Source: Microbulbifer pacificus | Lineage (GTDB): Bacteria; Pseudomonadota; Gammaproteobacteria; Pseudomonadales; Cellvibrionaceae | Length of the DNA: 64,000 nt | NCBI RefSeq assembly: GCF_002959965.1 | Contig: NZ_PREV01000026.1 | Span: 1,929,501 to 1,993,500, forward strand | Direction: 5' to 3' | Shown: piece by piece, positions 6,839 through 14,257 of the stretch | How the letters are laid out: each line of letters starts with the position of its first letter | Position numbering within the stretch: position 1 is the first letter of the stretch | Notes under the pieces: model-generated | Told to the model about the DNA's origin: nothing | Databases searched by the model: none | What the model saw: the letters and a program-made list of their open reading frames with translations, nothing else | Program-made: the position numbers and the translations under genes

Positions 6839-7459
6839 ATGAACATTGAAGCTTGGCTGGCATTTACTGCAATTGCATCCGTAGCAACTATCGTGCCTGG
6901 ACCGGCGATGCTACTGGTCGCCACGCATAGTTTGAGATTCGGAGTTCTTCAATCTCTAAAAACAATCTTGGGTAACATTACAGGCCTAGCAATCCTATCG
7001 AGCATATCTGTTGCGGGCTTAAGTGCACTAATTCTATATTCTTCAGGTGCTTTTCTGGCAGTTAAAATTATAGGGGCGCTCTACCTCACATACCTTGGAA
7101 TTAAAATTTGGCGGAACGGCGTCTCGCCTATTAATGTGGAAGAGGCTGATTCAAATAAACGGGGCAGCTTCTTGTATCTGCAAGGTATCGCCGTTTCGCT
7201 TTCAAACCCTAAAGCCATTGCGTTTACAACTGCGCTCTTTCCTCAATTTATCGATCCCGGCCAAAACGTATTTTTCCAATTTGTAATATTTTTGGGGACT
7301 TTTATGGCTTTATCATTTACATGCTTGAGTGTTTGCTCAATCATCGCTCACAAAGCATCGTATAGAGTTTCAAAGAGTTTATCGTTTAATCTGGGGAAAG
7401 TGTTTGGTGGCTGTTTAGTTGGAGCTGGCGGCTTACTGCTAGTTTCCAAGCACCAGTAG
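6839..7459 (+). CDS. LysE/RhtB-family exporter, divergent paralogue
   Basis: This 206-residue membrane protein carries the family signature TIVPGPAMLLVATHSLRFG (about residues 18-36) and the later SLSNPKAIAFTTALFPQFI block (about 119-138). About six membrane segments are visible. It is clearly a relative of the neighbouring duplicated exporter but shares only the family motifs. It would export an amino acid or similar solute. The following attC is cut after about 33 bases, so this gene is now locked into one mobile unit with the gene at 7508. Confidence 0.9.
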   Translation: MNIEAWLAFTAIASVATIVPGPAMLLVATHSLRFGVLQSLKTILGNITGLAILSSISVAGLSALILYSSGAFLAVKIIGALYLTYLGIKIWRNGVSPINVEEADSNKRGSFLYLQGIAVSLSNPKAIAFTTALFPQFIDPGQNVFFQFVIFLGTFMALSFTCLSVCSIIAHKASYRVSKSLSFNLGKVFGGCLVGAGGLLLVSKHQ

Positions 7460-7491
7460 CCTAACAAGGCGCTGCAGGCCGACGGCTAACC
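7459..7491 (+). repeat. attC remnant (site 11), left end only
   Basis: GCCTAACAAGGCGCTGCAGG and CCGACGGCTAACC are present, then sequence passes directly into CCGTAAAGG and the next gene. The central loop and the right core (GCGTTA) are missing, so the site should be dead. Confidence 0.85.
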
Positions 7492-7507
7492 CCGTAAAGG
7501 AAAAAGC

Positions 7508-7909
7508 ATGAGAATAATAACTTTACTCGCTGTAGCATTAATGTTTACTACGCCCTTGTCGGCCCAGCAGATACAGTCAAGAGACACAATGATAGCCTCT
7601 GCACTTGATGAGTATGGAAAAGTTGCTGGTTCTTGGTTTTTGAATGAGAAATGCACCTTTCTATCCAAGGAAGAACGGAGCTCATTCGAAGAAAGCGTCG
7701 CACTTATAACAGTAACTCTAGGTAGAGAGATAGGTAACCCTACAATTCTGTTCGTAATCCAAAAAGGAGCAAAATCTGCTACAGAAAAGCCAGAATATTC
7801 AGGCTGTAACAGCACTTCTAAAGAACTATTTCAGTACGGATACGACCATTCTAAAAATTGGAGTGATCAAATTAGAAGGCTCCAGGCAGAGGTAGGCAAA
7901 AAGGGTTAA
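7508..7909 (+). CDS. Secreted hypothetical protein (fused cassette gene)
   Basis: This 133-residue protein has a clear signal peptide: MRIITLLAVALMFTTPLSAQQ, with predicted cleavage after SA at about residue 19. The mature part has two Cys residues (in EKCTF and SGCNS) that may pair in the periplasm. The segment FEESVALITVTLGREIGNPTILFVIQKG is not recognised. AAAGGA lies six bases before the ATG. The gene shares cassette unit 6818-8014 with the LysE paralogue because the intervening attC is deleted. The antisense frame 7486-7815 is a shadow. Confidence 0.65.
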   Translation: MRIITLLAVALMFTTPLSAQQIQSRDTMIASALDEYGKVAGSWFLNEKCTFLSKEERSSFEESVALITVTLGREIGNPTILFVIQKGAKSATEKPEYSGCNSTSKELFQYGYDHSKNWSDQIRRLQAEVGKKG

Positions 7910-8021
7910 CAAAGCAATGCAGCCGACGTCTTACTTTGTGCGCCTTTTGCACGGTCGCTGCGCTCCCATTTTCGTGCAAAAAGCACACAAAGTAAGCCGC
8001 GTCTGATTGCGGCGTTAAATG
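7904..8021 (+). repeat. attC site 12
   Basis: Starts GGTTAACAAAGCAATGCAG and ends GATTGCGGCGTTAAAT. Crossover G8014/T8015. Confidence 0.9.
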
Positions 8022-8032
8022 ACGAGTACTTA

Positions 8033-8860
8033 ATGCGTCTGAAAATTCTTTTCTTTACTTTTTTAGCAGCTGTAATTTTCCTTGTAGGGACCACTACTGC
8101 AGTTTACTTCGAAAAAGATAATGCTGAATTTCTTGCTTTTCTTAGTCTCGTTTTTACTGGTTTAGCAGCCATCGCCACAGCTTGGGCTGCACGTAGTGCC
8201 TCTAAGAGTGCACGTATCGCAGAAGTATCCGCCGAAACTTGGAAAAGACAGATGCGTCTTAATATCGAATTAGAGGAGGCAAAGAGATTGAAGCTTGCTC
8301 TTTCTTCGTGGTATCGGCATTTCATTGGTGAGAGCTATCGATATTCCGATCAAGACCTTGTGAGGATAGGTGAACTCCAGGATATAGGTAAACGTAATGA
8401 TGCAAGAGGTAAAGCTCAGCATATACAAGGGTACCTAGATACCTATAAAAATCTATGGAACTCACTAGAAGAATCATTTGATAATGCTAGCTTCATTGAA
8501 AGTGACTTCGAAGGCAGACTGCGTTTAAGGCGCCTAAGCCTCAATCATATGGAAGCTTGTTCTAATTTATTGGCATATTTTCAAGGTGAGATTGAGAATA
8601 CTGACAGTTTCATGGATGAAAATTGTTCAGCTATTTATGCGTGCGCTGATTGGCATGAGCTTGATTTGACTGGGATCAAGCTTTCAAAAGTTGAGCTAGA
8701 GATACCTAATAAAAATGGGAAGCTTGAATACGTCAAAAAGTCTAATGGAGATAATGTATACGTCAGCTTCCATGAGGATGTCCAGTCGTGGTATTCAAAA
8801 ATTGGAAGTGACGTTGATGCTCAGATCGCTAGAATAAAATCCAGCGTATCCCCCATTTAA
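8033..8860 (+). CDS. Two-TM membrane-anchored hypothetical protein
   Basis: This 275-residue protein begins with two membrane helices (about residues 3-23 and 33-54), followed by WAARSASKSARIAEVSAETWKRQ, a short basic helix leading into a large cytoplasmic helical domain. This layout (two helices then a long charged domain) is common in unknown bacterial membrane sensors, but no conserved catalytic motif is visible. It is the only gene of cassette 8015-8992 and its stop overlaps the next attC. Confidence 0.6.
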   Translation: MRLKILFFTFLAAVIFLVGTTTAVYFEKDNAEFLAFLSLVFTGLAAIATAWAARSASKSARIAEVSAETWKRQMRLNIELEEAKRLKLALSSWYRHFIGESYRYSDQDLVRIGELQDIGKRNDARGKAQHIQGYLDTYKNLWNSLEESFDNASFIESDFEGRLRLRRLSLNHMEACSNLLAYFQGEIENTDSFMDENCSAIYACADWHELDLTGIKLSKVELEIPNKNGKLEYVKKSNGDNVYVSFHEDVQSWYSKIGSDVDAQIARIKSSVSPI

Positions 8861-8999
8861 CAAAGCCAGGCAGGATGCTCCGGGCCTTCGGCCCTCTGCG
8901 GGACAGCTTACCTTGTGCACGTTTTGCGCAGGTCGCTACGCTCCCATTTTTGCGCAAAACGCGCACAAGGTAAGCTGCCCCTGCTGGCGGCGTTATGCT
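8855..8999 (+). repeat. attC site 13, long class
   Basis: Starts ATTTAACAAAGCCAGGCAGG, contains the GGGCCTTCGGCCC hairpin, and ends CTGGCGGCGTTATGC. Crossover G8992/T8993. Confidence 0.9.
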
Positions 9000-9476
9000 A
9001 TGAATCAGTTAAAAAGTTATTTGCTTCCAGTATTATTTTTCGGTGGACAAGCGCTTGCATGTGAACCGATACGTCCAGCCATAATCCCACCATTAACTCC
9101 AGATGGTGAATTTCAGTATGTATACCCTGATTACCAAAAAGAATTGAACGAGTCTGTTCGTACAGCGAAAGACGTAGCAGTTGTAAAGCTTCATAGTGAC
9201 TCAGTGTCTGAGTCAGAATATGGTTATCAAGTAGCCGTGGCTATACTAGAGTTACTCCACGGTTGGGGGTATCAGTCTGGTCGCTATATGAAATATGTAA
9301 GAGAAGAATCATCTTGCGGAAAACCAAAGGAAATTACAGGCTCAGGTTGGTTTGTAGCCTTATTGCGCAATAATGAGGTTTATGCGGTAATTCCATACAG
9401 TGCGGTACAACAACAAATTAAGTCTAAAGGTAAACCAGAGTACGTCTACTCTGCAATTGGCCTTATCAAGGACTAG
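9000..9476 (+). CDS. Secreted hypothetical protein (cassette gene)
   Basis: A longer open frame begins at 8913 inside attC, but the real start is the ATG at 9000, giving 158 residues with a good signal peptide (MNQLKSYLLPVLFFGGQALA then CEP). A Cys directly after the cleavage site raises the possibility of a lipoprotein, though QALAC is an imperfect lipobox. The mature domain contains TAKDVAVVKLHS and EESSCGKPKEITGSGWFVALL, reminiscent of small OB- or NTF2-like secreted domains, without a firm match. Its ATG begins eight bases after the crossover. Confidence 0.6.
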   Translation: MNQLKSYLLPVLFFGGQALACEPIRPAIIPPLTPDGEFQYVYPDYQKELNESVRTAKDVAVVKLHSDSVSESEYGYQVAVAILELLHGWGYQSGRYMKYVREESSCGKPKEITGSGWFVALLRNNEVYAVIPYSAVQQQIKSKGKPEYVYSAIGLIKD

Positions 9477-9585
9477 CATAACAAAGCGCTGCAGACCGAC
9501 GGCTAACTTTATGCACGGTCGCTTCGCTCCCATTATCGCGCATAAAGCGCCCAAGATTAGCCGCGGCTGAGCGCGGCGTTATGCG
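9475..9585 (+). repeat. attC site 14
   Basis: Starts GCATAACAAAGCGCTGCAG and ends GAGCGCGGCGTTATGC, with a slightly shortened central loop. Crossover G9578/T9579. Confidence 0.9.
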
Positions 9586-9615
9586 TCTGAGTTGCTTCTA
9601 GATCGAGAGTAAAAA

Positions 9616-9957
9616 TTGAAATTATGGAAATGGGAAAAAGGTAGGCAAGAGAGCGGGTACGAGAAATTTTTCGTGCTTGGGTCTAAATGGCCAATTCCTT
9701 TTGATTTCTACATTCTTCGATTCAAAGAGGGTGCTGAAATTCCGCCCCATACGGATAAAGTTGCTACGGGTAGTCACTACCGTTTGAATGTCGTTGTAAA
9801 GAATGCAAGATCTGGTGGAGAATTTGTGTGTAAATCACCGATCTATGAAAGTACTAGGGTTAAGTATTTTCGACCTGATCTTTCAGAGCATTCCGTTTCA
9901 AAGGTAGTCTCTGGTACGCGCTACGTACTTAGCTTTGGCTGGGTGCGTCACGCATAA
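9616..9957 (+). CDS. 2OG-Fe(II) oxygenase-like protein
   Basis: This 113-residue protein starts at TTG with GAGAG upstream; no in-frame ATG exists near the start. It shows the double-stranded beta-helix iron-binding pattern: IPPHTDKV supplies His-x-Asp, and DLSEHSVSKVVSGTRYVLSFGWV supplies the distal His plus an Arg for 2-oxoglutarate. Such enzymes hydroxylate amino-acid side chains or small molecules. It is short for the family but includes the whole core. Its stop codon lies in the attC that is broken by the IS3 element. Confidence 0.65.
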   Translation: MKLWKWEKGRQESGYEKFFVLGSKWPIPFDFYILRFKEGAEIPPHTDKVATGSHYRLNVVVKNARSGGEFVCKSPIYESTRVKYFRPDLSEHSVSKVVSGTRYVLSFGWVRHA

Positions 9958-9978
9958 CAATCACGGGCAGTGATGCTC
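9952..9978 (+). repeat. attC site 15, left part (interrupted)
   Basis: CGCATAACAATCACGGGCAG then TGATGCTC matches the left end of long-class attC 6. It continues at 11235 after the insertion element. CTC at 9976-9978 is the target duplication. Confidence 0.9.
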
Positions 9979-10032
9979 GGAACCTAACCCGCTTTTGCAC
10001 ACACCTCCATCTAACTGAGTTGGAGGTGTCAA

Positions 10033-10362
10033 ATGGCACGCAGAAAGCACTACAACCGCTACGACGATGATTTCAAAGCAACAGCAGTCTCGCTAACCGA
10101 GATTCCTGGTGTGCTAGCCAAACATGTGGCTGAAGCGCTCGATATCCATGAAGTGATGCTTTATCGTTGGCGTATGGAGATGCGACGGGGGCAGATCATG
10201 GCCAAGAAGAAAAACATACAGATTGATCCTGAGGTGAAATCGGAGCTGAAGCGGCTGAGAAAGCTGGAGCGAGCACATAACCTGCTCCAGGAAGAGCATG
10301 CCCTTTTAAAAAAAGCCATCCAATTCTCTTTACAGCAAAAAGGGAAATCTTCGAATTCATAG
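10033..10362 (+). CDS. IS3-family transposase OrfA
   Basis: This 109-residue protein has an N-terminal helix-turn-helix (YDDDFKATAVSLTEIPGVLAKHVAEALDIHEVMLYRWR, about residues 10-46) that binds the IS ends. A C-terminal leucine-zipper-like segment follows (ELKRLRKLERAHNLLQEEHALLKKAI). A run of seven A followed by G (10308-10315) lies near the end in the frame that permits a -1 slip into orfB. Slipping would give the full OrfAB transposase, as is standard in this family. Confidence 0.92.
   Translation: MARRKHYNRYDDDFKATAVSLTEIPGVLAKHVAEALDIHEVMLYRWRMEMRRGQIMAKKKNIQIDPEVKSELKRLRKLERAHNLLQEEHALLKKAIQFSLQQKGKSSNS
10308..10315 (+). promoter_or_regulatory. Programmed -1 frameshift slippery site
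   Basis: A7G heptamer-type site read TTA AAA AAA GCC in orfA. After a -1 slip the frame continues AGC CAT CCA ATT without stops into the orfB frame through EFIDQHREKHSIAMM, which is the usual start of IS3 OrfB homology. Confidence 0.8.
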
Positions 10363-10391
10363 ATCAGCACCGGGAAAAGCACAGTATCGCT

Positions 10392-11201
10392 ATGATGTGC
10401 AGGCTCTATGGTGTTACCCGGGATGGATATAACTCCTGGCGCCGGCGGGGTACTTCTGACCGTGAGCAGGAAGACAGCGAGCTTTTCGAGCTTATTAGAT
10501 CGATCTTCAATCGGCATGATGGCTGCTATGGCAGCCCGAAAATCACCCAAGAGCTTAAGAAAACAGGTATAAATGTCGGTCAAAAGCGAGTTGCTAGAAT
10601 CATGCGAAAGCACGGCCTTCTGGCCGTAAAGTCGAAGATCTATACAGCTCGGCCGGGCACGTACAAGCATGTCTACGGGATCAAGTGCAAAATAGAGGGC
10701 ATCGAACTGACGCGTCCGAATCAGCTTTGGGTGGGTGATGTTACTTATATAAAGCTGAGTGATGGTAGCTGGCAGTATCTATCGGTAGTCATGGATCGCT
10801 ACAGTAGGAAAGTGGTCTCCTGGTCGCTGAGTGCTCGCAGAGATGTTTCTCTGACTCTGGCCAGCATAGATAGGGCGGTACGCAACCGCGGGCATCACCC
10901 GGAGCTGATCTTCCACTCTGACCGTGGTAGCGAGTATCTGTCAGGCCAATATCGTGAGCGACTACGTCGGTATGGGATCAGTCAGAGCATGAATCGGGTG
11001 AAGAACATGAATGACAATGCATTCATGGAGTCGTTTTTTCACCAATTTAAAACAGAGCGTATTAAGCGCCAGGTCTTCGATTCTGATAAACAGTTAAGAT
11101 CGACAGTGACCGAATATATGCGCTACTACAACAATCAGAGATCACATTCGTCTATTGGGTATGTTTCACCTCAAGAATTCGAGCGTAAAATCAGTTGCTA
11201 A
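10392..11201 (+). CDS. IS3-family transposase OrfB (DDE integrase core)
   Basis: This 269-residue catalytic subunit has an HTH_21-type region (ELIRSIFNRHDGCYGSPKITQEL) and the rve DDE core. The first Asp is in LWVGDVTYIKL, the second in IFHSDRGSEYLS and the Glu in NDNAFMESFFHQFKTE. It ends with the conserved YNNQRSHSSIGYVSPQEFE. The frame is open well upstream of the ATG, consistent with production as an OrfAB fusion by frameshifting. No internal stop or frameshift is seen. Confidence 0.95.
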   Translation: MMCRLYGVTRDGYNSWRRRGTSDREQEDSELFELIRSIFNRHDGCYGSPKITQELKKTGINVGQKRVARIMRKHGLLAVKSKIYTARPGTYKHVYGIKCKIEGIELTRPNQLWVGDVTYIKLSDGSWQYLSVVMDRYSRKVVSWSLSARRDVSLTLASIDRAVRNRGHHPELIFHSDRGSEYLSGQYRERLRRYGISQSMNRVKNMNDNAFMESFFHQFKTERIKRQVFDSDKQLRSTVTEYMRYYNNQRSHSSIGYVSPQEFERKISC

Positions 11202-11234
11202 CAACTAGGTGTGTGCAAAAGCGGGTTAAGTCCC

Positions 11235-11356
11235 CTCCGGCCCTTCGGGCCTCCGCGGGACGGCTTACCTTATGCACGTTCTACGCGGGTCGCTTCGCTC
11301 TCATTTTCGCGTAAATCGCGCATAAGGTAAGCCGCCCCTGCCGTGGGCGTTAGAGC
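11235..11356 (+). repeat. attC site 15, right part
   Basis: CTCCGGCCCTTCGGGCC to GTGGGCGTTAGAGC completes the interrupted long-class attC. Crossover G11349/T11350. Confidence 0.9.
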
Positions 11357-11362
11357 TATATC

Positions 11363-11813
11363 ATGATAAGAACACTACTTTTTTTAATTTTTCTTCTTCC
11401 GGCTGGGTCTATGGCTGTTGAGGAGACTGAGTTCAAGCTGGAAGACTATCAAGACCTTCAAAAAGAGCTTGAGAAAAGTATGAAGTTCTCTCGGTCCATA
11501 AACGAAGGAAATACTGAGAAACTGCTTGTTGAGCTGGACTCAGAAATTGATATGTACATGTTTCAGGTTGCAAGTGCATTGTTTTCTGAGCCAAATCATC
11601 AATGCGCAGAGAGCTTTAAAATAGTTCTTTCAGAAATTAAAAAAATATAGAAATGAGTATCCCTCGAAAGGACTGTTTTCGGAAAACCAGCAATATAAAG
11701 ATCTTCTCCAAAGTATTGAGATAATTCCGGAGATTAAATCTGAAAATAAGTTAGATGCGATCAAGTCACGCCTTGAGAGAATGAGAGTAAAACAGAGCTG
11801 CGAAAAGCTCTAA
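11363..11813 (+). pseudogene. Frameshifted secreted hypothetical protein (cassette gene)
   Basis: The first frame gives 95 residues with a signal peptide (MIRTLLFLIFLLPAGSMAVEE) and ends ...LSEIKKI at a TAG at 11648-11650. A run of seven A (11639-11645) directly precedes that stop. Deleting one A continues the frame as KKYRNEYPSKGLFSENQQYKDL... to a TAA at 11811-11813, which overlaps attC exactly as in intact cassette genes. The intact protein would be 149 residues. This is a one-base insertion, a sequencing error in a homopolymer, or a slippage-regulated gene. Confidence 0.7.
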
Positions 11814-11928
11814 CAAACAGCGGCAGAGCGACAGCCAACGCTACGCACCTTTTGTGTTACTCGCTGTCGCTAAAACATTAACACAAAAGGCGCTCCGCGC
11901 TGGCTGCGCCTGCGCTGGGCGTTAGAAG
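11808..11928 (+). repeat. attC site 16
   Basis: Starts GCTCTAACAAACAGCGGCAG and ends GCGCTGGGCGTTAGAA. Crossover G11921/T11922. Close relative of site 9. Confidence 0.9.
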
Positions 11929-11934
11929 GTCAGC

Positions 11935-12390
11935 GTGGTTCGTAAGCTATTGTTTGGTCTTATAATTTTGGGGCTAATACAACTCACGCGAGTCGTGTTT
12001 ACAAACACCATAGATGACGGTCTGTTGACGGTGGGTAGTTTGCTGCTAGGTGTTACCTTAGCTGCGTTACTTAGTTTTGTCCTAGATCACCCTAATCATC
12101 CAATCGTTGGTTTTTTTACAATCTTCGCTTCAGTTGTAATTGTCGCCACGTTGAATAGCAAACTTCCAAAGACTCATATTTATTCAGAGTCTTATGAGGT
12201 GGTAGGGTTCGGATCAAAAATCGTGCGGCACAGTAAGTTTTCATATGTAAAATTATCGGGTGAGCGTGGGCGCGTGAAATATTCTCTGTCATCGAAAGAA
12301 ACCCCTTCGTACTCAGTGGGCGACATTGTTACTGTAAAGCTGAGGGATGGATTTTGGGGGTTCCCAATTATAGTGGCGGTAGAAAAGTAG
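11935..12390 (+). CDS. Multi-TM hypothetical protein
   Basis: This 151-residue protein starts at GTG, with AAGG five bases upstream. Three hydrophobic segments are visible (about residues 4-22, 33-50 and 58-75), followed by a beta-rich soluble tail (YEVVGFGSKIVRHSKFSYVKLSGERGRVKYSLSSKETPSYSVGDIVTVKLRDGFWGFPIIVAV). The tail may be an OB- or SH3-like domain facing the periplasm or cytoplasm. Function unknown. It is the sole gene of cassette 11922-12531. Confidence 0.6.
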   Translation: MVRKLLFGLIILGLIQLTRVVFTNTIDDGLLTVGSLLLGVTLAALLSFVLDHPNHPIVGFFTIFASVVIVATLNSKLPKTHIYSESYEVVGFGSKIVRHSKFSYVKLSGERGRVKYSLSSKETPSYSVGDIVTVKLRDGFWGFPIIVAVEK

Positions 12391-12393
12391 AGC

Positions 12394-12538
12394 TTCTAAT
12401 AAGGCCGAGCAGTATGCTACGGGACTTCGGCCCTCCGCGGGACAGCTTACCTTGTGCACATTTTGGGCGGGTCGCTGCGCTCCCATTCTCGCGCAAAATG
12501 CGCCCAAGGTAAGTTGCCGCCGCCGGCCGCGTTATGCA
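12394..12538 (+). repeat. attC site 17, long class
   Basis: Left core reads TTCTAATAAGGCC instead of TAACAAGG, then ACTTCGGCCCTCCGCGGGAC, ending CGGCCGCGTTATGC. Crossover G12531/T12532. Confidence 0.85.
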
Positions 12539-12552
12539 TTAATGGAGCTATC

Positions 12553-12966
12553 GTGAATCCCGAAATAACCGTAATTACCTTAGGCGTGGATGATCTTGAA
12601 AAGTCTCTGAGATTTTATAGAGATGGTTTAGGGTTTCCAACCGAAGGTATCATTGGTAAAGAGTTTGAATTTGGTGCTGTTGTGTTCATACAGCTTCAGC
12701 CTGGTTTGCGCCTTGCATTGTGGCCACGTAAAAGTATCGCTCATGACACAGGGCTAAAACTATTCCCAGCCAGCGCAACAAATATGACTATTGGCCATAA
12801 TGTTTCAAGCATTTCTGAAGTAGGTTCAGTTATGGCACAAGCTAAATCAGCAGGCGCTACAATCATCAAGCCACCACATGAAACATTTTGGGGTGGCTAT
12901 TCTGGTTATTTTCAAGACCCAGACAGTCATGTTTGGGAGGTCGTATTTAATCCAGAGATTGGGTAG
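12553..12966 (+). CDS. VOC-family (glyoxalase/bleomycin-resistance-like) protein
   Basis: The open frame extends back to 12454 through attC, but GGAG at 12544 points to the GTG at 12553, giving 137 residues. The fold signature is ITVITLGVDDLEKSLRFYRDGLGFP at the start and SGYFQDPDSHVWEVVFNPE at the end, with a central GATIIKPPHETFWGG. The family includes glyoxalases, dioxygenases and antibiotic-binding proteins; the metal-ligand His normally near the start is not evident here. It is a small soluble protein and its substrate cannot be assigned. Confidence 0.85.
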   Translation: MNPEITVITLGVDDLEKSLRFYRDGLGFPTEGIIGKEFEFGAVVFIQLQPGLRLALWPRKSIAHDTGLKLFPASATNMTIGHNVSSISEVGSVMAQAKSAGATIIKPPHETFWGGYSGYFQDPDSHVWEVVFNPEIG

Positions 12967-12980
12967 AGTAAATGCATGCC

Positions 12981-13069
12981 AAGGCCAAGCAAAATCGTGC
13001 GATGCAAAAAGCGCATTGCAATGGACAGCCTACGCTGCGCTTCGGCTGCCTGTGTTGGGGCGTTATGGC
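12981..13069 (+). repeat. attC site 18, short and degenerate
   Basis: The left core is poorly preserved (GGCCAAGCAAAATCG). The GGACAGCC and GGCTGCC arms and the right core GGGGCGTTATGG are clear. Same type as site 5. Crossover G13062/T13063. Confidence 0.7.
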
Positions 13070-13083
13070 TTAGGAGAGTGCCA

Positions 13084-13530
13084 ATGATAGGAATCTGTTT
13101 TTTAACAATCGCTGCTCTTCTAATCAGCTTGACGACCCAAGCTGCTGAGCCAGTTAGTTGCAATATCGCAGATTCCAGACATGCGGTTTACTATAGAGAT
13201 ATTTCGCAGGCCAAATTCGGGAAAGAAGTAGATATAAAAGCAGTCCTTCGAGAAAAACTACTCAAGCATGCAAAGGAAGTCGAGCGCATAGCGAATTGGG
13301 ATAGGAAGTACAGTGGCCCCGATGAGGAGTATATTCCTGTATTAATTGGAATATTGGATCAGAGTGCGGGGGAAAATCGCGAGTTCTCGTGCTTTTGGGG
13401 CCTCGTGGAAGAAGGCGATATAGTCCGTGAGTTTACAGACAAAGAGCCAACGGTTTTGAGGGAAGGCTATGGCCTTTTTAGAAAGGGTAAATTAATTGCC
13501 TATTTTTACTCAGGTATCGGGGTGGTGTGA
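13084..13530 (+). CDS. Secreted hypothetical protein (cassette gene)
   Basis: The open frame extends back into attC, but the ATG at 13084 with AGGAG upstream gives 148 residues starting with a signal peptide (MIGICFLTIAALLISLTTQAAEP, cleavage after about residue 20). The mature protein has Cys in SCNIAD and FSCFWG that could pair. The block YIPVLIGILDQSAGENREFSCFWGLVEEGDI is not recognised. Ends one base before a degenerate attC. Confidence 0.65.
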   Translation: MIGICFLTIAALLISLTTQAAEPVSCNIADSRHAVYYRDISQAKFGKEVDIKAVLREKLLKHAKEVERIANWDRKYSGPDEEYIPVLIGILDQSAGENREFSCFWGLVEEGDIVREFTDKEPTVLREGYGLFRKGKLIAYFYSGIGVV

Positions 13531-13648
13531 GCCATAAAAAACCAATGCAGCCGACGCCTTACTTTATGCACTTTTTCACGGTCGCTGCGCTCCCATTATC
13601 GTGGAAGAAGCACACAAAATGAGCCGCGCCTAATTGCGGCGTTATGCG
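13531..13648 (+). repeat. attC site 19, degenerate left core
   Basis: Left end reads GCCATAAAAAACCAATGCAG rather than TAACAAAGCAATGCAG. The right end is normal, TAATTGCGGCGTTATGC. Crossover G13641/T13642. Confidence 0.8.
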
Positions 13649-13672
13649 AACACAGTTGTATAGGTGGAAATA

Positions 13673-14251
13673 GTGAAAACTCAATATTACACAGCCACAA
13701 GTCTTGATGGATTTCTCGCTACTGAAGAAGACTCTCTTGATTGGCTTTTTCCTCTTGGAGATATTAATAGCTCTAGCTATCCAGAGTTCATATCCGAAGT
13801 TGGAGCCTTGGCTATGGGGTCATCAACTTATGAATGGATGGTACGTAATGCAGACCAGGTCGCTAAAGAGACAGGTTCTCCATGGCCTTACAACAAACCT
13901 GCCTGGGTGTTCTCTAGTCGCAATCTACCAATGATTGATGGCGCAGATATTCATTTTTCAAGTGGAGATGTACGTCAAGCGCACGAAGCAATGAAGGTTG
14001 CAGCCAAAGATAAAAATATTTGGATCGTCGGCGGCGGTGACTTGGCTGGCCAGTTCTATGATGCGGGCTTGCTGGACGAGTTAATTGTTCAAGTTGGTTC
14101 CGCCACTCTTGCTAAAGGCAAGCCACTTTTTCCGCGTCGTGTTTTAAGCCCTACTCTATGTCTAATATCCGTTCAGCAAATGGGGGTAGGGATGGCCGAG
14201 CTACGATATGAGGTAAATAAAAGTAGCGAGCATGAGCGCGTCGTTAATTGA
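13673..14251 (+). CDS. RibD C-terminal/DHFR-like reductase
   Basis: From the GTG at 13673 (AGGTGG upstream; a GTG at 13664 is also in frame) the product has 192 residues. It matches the RibD_C/dihydrofolate-reductase-like family: YYTATSLDGFLATEEDSLDWL at the N terminus, GALAMGSSTYEWM, KPAWVFSSR and KNIWIVGGGDLAGQFYDAGLLDEL near residues 125-148. Members bind NADPH and reduce pterin- or riboflavin-type substrates, though many are uncharacterised. The last residues (SSEHERVVN) are encoded by an attC right-end remnant, so the natural C terminus was probably lost. Confidence 0.85.
   Translation: MKTQYYTATSLDGFLATEEDSLDWLFPLGDINSSSYPEFISEVGALAMGSSTYEWMVRNADQVAKETGSPWPYNKPAWVFSSRNLPMIDGADIHFSSGDVRQAHEAMKVAAKDKNIWIVGGGDLAGQFYDAGLLDELIVQVGSATLAKGKPLFPRRVLSPTLCLISVQQMGVGMAELRYEVNKSSEHERVVN
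14232..14250 (+). repeat. attC right-end remnant (site 20)
   Basis: TGAGCGCGTCGTTAAT (within 14232-14250) resembles the usual attC right end GAGCGCGGCGTTA. The left arm and loop are absent, so the two cassettes on either side are fused. Confidence 0.6.
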
Positions 14252-14257
14252 GTACTG

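Larger units (their letters stand above)
9979..11234 (+). mobile_element. IS3-family insertion sequence inside attC 15
   Basis: A 1256-bp element bounded by 28-bp inverted repeats (9979-10006 and 11207-11234) that match at 26 of 28 positions, sharing TAACCCGCTTTTGCACACAC. It is flanked by a 3-bp direct repeat, CTC (9976-9978 and 11235-11237). Removing the element and one CTC restores an attC matching site 6. It encodes orfA and orfB with a likely programmed -1 frameshift. All parts look intact, so it may be active. Confidence 0.93.

Noticed and set aside
8913..8999. Extended N terminus of the 9000-9476 protein
   Set aside because: The extra residues are encoded by attC and would hide the signal peptide starting at 9000.
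12454..12552. Extended N terminus of the VOC protein
   Set aside because: Encoded by attC; GGAG precedes the GTG at 12553 and the domain starts there.
12976..13083. Extended N terminus of the 13084-13530 protein
   Set aside because: Encoded by attC 18; the ATG at 13084 has AGGAG and a signal peptide.
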